Shown piece by piece: positions 6,402 through 7,980 of a stretch of 7,980 bases of DNA. Location of the stretch: the NCBI GenBank assembly GCA_947171615.1, contig CAMVYG010000099.1:1-7980 (forward strand), read 5' to 3'. Made by a program: the position numbers and the translations under genes. The DNA is from an uncultured Clostridia bacterium (GTDB taxonomy: Bacteria > Bacillota > Clostridia > Oscillospirales > Acutalibacteraceae). Every line of letters starts with the position of its first letter. The stretch's first letter is position 1. The notes beneath the pieces are model-generated. The model was not told the origin of the DNA, made no database searches, and worked only from the letters and a program-made list of their open reading frames with translations.

Positions 6402-7352
6402 ATGAATAAAATTGTAGTTTTAGATGGATATACCCTGAACCCCGGGGACTTGAGCTGGAGAGGCCTGGAGCTTCTCGGAGAAGTAACCGTGTACGACAGA
6501 ACCTCCGCCGAGGACATTACAGCGCGTATTGGAGAGGCCTCCATCGTCTTGACCAATAAAACGCCCATCAGCCGGGCAACAATGGATGCCTGCCCAAGCC
6601 TTCGCTATATTGGCGTATTGGCAACCGGGTACAACGTGGTAGATACAGCCGCTGCCAAAGAAAGAGGGATCCTTGTCACCAATATTCCCTCCTATGGCAC
6701 TGACACAGTAGCTCAGTACACCTTTGCGCTTCTGCTGGAATTGTGCCATCAGGTCGGAAATCACAGCACCAGCGTCCATGCAGGCGGATGGGAACAATGC
6801 GCAGACTTTTGCTACTGGCTGACACCGCAAAAGGAATTGGCGGGAAAAACCATGGGGATCATCGGCTTTGGACGAATTGGGAAAGCCGTTGCACGGATCG
6901 CTCTGGCTTTTGGCATGAAGGTGCTGGTTTACAGCCGCTCTTTTCAAAAAAGTGAATTAGAGGTGGAAGGCGCCGAACTGGAAGAATTGCTGCAAAGCAG
7001 CGATATCATCACTCTTCACTGTCCCCTCACAGAGGAAAACCAAGATTTGATCGACGCCGAAAGCATTTCCAAAATGAAAGACGGCGTTCTGCTCCTGAAC
7101 ACTGCCCGGGGCCCGCTGATCAATGAAAAAGCGCTGGCAGACGCCTTAAAAAGCGGGAAAGTCGGCGGTGCGGCGGTAGACGTTGCCAGCCGTGAACCGA
7201 TCTGCACAGAAAACCCCTTACTTACCGCGTCAAACTGCATCATCACACCGCATATGGCCTGGGCCAGCCTGGAAGCAAGAACCCGTCTGATGGATATTGC
7301 CGTGGAAAACCTTGCCGCTTTCCTGAAGGGACGCCCGGTCAATCTGGTATAA
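6402..7352 (+). CDS. D-isomer-specific 2-hydroxyacid dehydrogenase (glycerate dehydrogenase/hydroxypyruvate reductase-like)
   Basis: The 316 residues match the family's usual length. These cytosolic dimers interconvert D-2-hydroxy acids and 2-keto acids with NAD(P)H. The catalytic domain (1-98 and about 286-316) flanks a Rossmann domain with GFGRIG at 155-160. The catalytic triad is complete: Arg236 in TARG, Glu265 in VASREP and His284 in ITPHMAWA. After the second Rossmann strand the sequence is VYSRS (176-180) with no acidic residue where NAD-specific members have Asp, which hints at NADPH use. AGGGA at 6389-6393 is 8 nt before ATG, and the gene starts 15 bp after the GH-like gene. The closest style is clostridial HprA. 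In this operon it may oxidise a sugar acid or reduce the keto acid released by the downstream aldolase; VanH-type D-lactate function is not supported by context. Confidence 0.9.
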   Translation: MNKIVVLDGYTLNPGDLSWRGLELLGEVTVYDRTSAEDITARIGEASIVLTNKTPISRATMDACPSLRYIGVLATGYNVVDTAAAKERGILVTNIPSYGTDTVAQYTFALLLELCHQVGNHSTSVHAGGWEQCADFCYWLTPQKELAGKTMGIIGFGRIGKAVARIALAFGMKVLVYSRSFQKSELEVEGAELEELLQSSDIITLHCPLTEENQDLIDAESISKMKDGVLLLNTARGPLINEKALADALKSGKVGGAAVDVASREPICTENPLLTASNCIITPHMAWASLEARTRLMDIAVENLAAFLKGRPVNLV

Positions 7353-7381
7353 CCAGCTATTGTGAAAAAAGGAGAAACACT

Positions 7382-7980
7382 ATGAATACAAATTCAAATC
7401 ACGCAGCAATGTGGCCCGTCATGCTTACCCCCTTCACCGATACCGGAAAAGTTGATTATCCGTCTTTGGAGCGGCTGATCCACTGGTATGAAGAAAACGG
7501 CGCAAATGGGCTATTCGCCGTTTGCCAGTCAAGCGAGATGTTCTTTTTAAGTCTGAAGGAGCGTCTGAGCATTGCGGAGTTTGTGAAAAAGCATGCCTCC
7601 ATTCCCGTAATTGCTTCCGGGCATATCTCTTATGACATCGATGACCAGGCTGACGAGCTGAATGCCATCGCCCAAACAGGCGTGGACGCAGTAGTGATGA
7701 TCACGAACCGCATGGACTTCCACAAAAACAGCGCCTCTGTCTGGATAGAAAACTTAAAATACCTTCTGGATAAAATCAACCCCAATATCCCCCTGGGGCT
7801 TTACGAATGCCCCTATCCTTACAAGCGGCTTCTCAGCGAAGAGGAGATTCGATTTGCCGCTGATTCAGGACGGTTCCGCTTTCTGAAAGATACCTGCTGC
7901 GACATAAAGAACATTGAAAACCGGCTGCGAATCGTCAAAGGAACCTCCTTGCAGCTGTTCAACGCCAATACCTCCACACT
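7382..7980 (+). CDS. DapA/NanA (DHDPS) family Schiff-base lyase, 3' end outside window
   Basis: 199 codons plus two bases are visible, about two-thirds of a roughly 300-residue TIM-barrel enzyme. AAAGGAG at 7368-7374 lies 7 nt before ATG. The family uses a lysine imine with pyruvate or another 2-keto acid for aldol cleavage or condensation (DapA, NanA, KDG aldolase). Lys169 in FLKDTCCD should form the imine, and Tyr141 in LYECPYPYKR (140-149) replaces the Tyr of the usual YN.P motif. The phosphate/carboxylate-binding GTTGE of DapA is CQSSE here (48-52), which argues against lysine biosynthesis and for a catabolic aldolase with a different substrate. I recall YECPYPYKR as a mark of an unnamed subgroup. 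It is the last visible operon gene, 29 bp after the dehydrogenase; more genes may follow. Substrate unknown. Confidence 0.88.
   Translation, partial: MNTNSNHAAMWPVMLTPFTDTGKVDYPSLERLIHWYEENGANGLFAVCQSSEMFFLSLKERLSIAEFVKKHASIPVIASGHISYDIDDQADELNAIAQTGVDAVVMITNRMDFHKNSASVWIENLKYLLDKINPNIPLGLYECPYPYKRLLSEEEIRFAADSGRFRFLKDTCCDIKNIENRLRIVKGTSLQLFNANTST

Noticed and set aside
6420..6947. 175-codon open frame antisense to the dehydrogenase
   Set aside because: The plus-strand frame encodes a complete dehydrogenase with all catalytic residues; the antisense frame has no recognised motif or start signal.
1..7980. CRISPR arrays, tRNA or rRNA genes, insertion sequences, phage genes
   Set aside because: No spaced direct repeats, RNA-gene motifs, transposase motifs or terminal inverted repeats were seen on either strand.

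Overview
The window looks like a carbohydrate-use locus from a Gram-positive bacterium, most likely a gut or soil Clostridia/Lachnospiraceae-type Firmicute. This rests on base composition near 50% GC, a strong Shine-Dalgarno in front of every gene (e.g. AGGAGGG at 3537-3543), tight operon spacing and a near-consensus sigma-A promoter. It is an inference from style; no phylogenetic marker is present.

Layout: one long gene on the minus strand fills 1-2466 and runs off the left edge (822 codons visible, no stop). It encodes a protein with an N-terminal Big_2 Ig-like domain followed by a large region that resembles an uncharacterised alpha/alpha-toroid family. A 300-bp divergent intergenic region (2467-2766) follows. 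It holds a near-perfect TTGACT-N17-TATAAT promoter for the minus gene, a palindrome over its predicted start site, a cluster of TGTTCCCAAAA-like boxes including one perfect inverted pair, and a weaker promoter candidate for the plus strand. Then comes a five-gene plus-strand operon with gaps of 28, 16, 15 and 29 bp: PIG-L deacetylase (2767-3522), YhcH/NanQ-type sugar anomerase (3551-4006), a 787-residue GH20/GH67-like protein (4023-6386), a D-2-hydroxyacid dehydrogenase (6402-7352) and a DapA/NanA-type Schiff-base lyase cut by the right edge (7382-7980).

Working model (inference): none of the visible N-termini has a signal peptide or membrane segment, so the whole set appears cytosolic and probably acts on an imported sugar or glycoside. 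The GH-like protein would release or recognise a sugar, the PIG-L enzyme would remove an N-acyl (or other acyl) group, the YhcH protein would equilibrate anomers, and the dehydrogenase and DapA-like aldolase would process a sugar acid or 2-keto acid. The combination recalls sialic-acid and amino-sugar catabolism, but no canonical nan or nag gene set is present. The two large proteins belong to families whose function I do not know, so the substrate is open. No transporter, regulator, tRNA, rRNA, mobile element, CRISPR array or terminator is visible.
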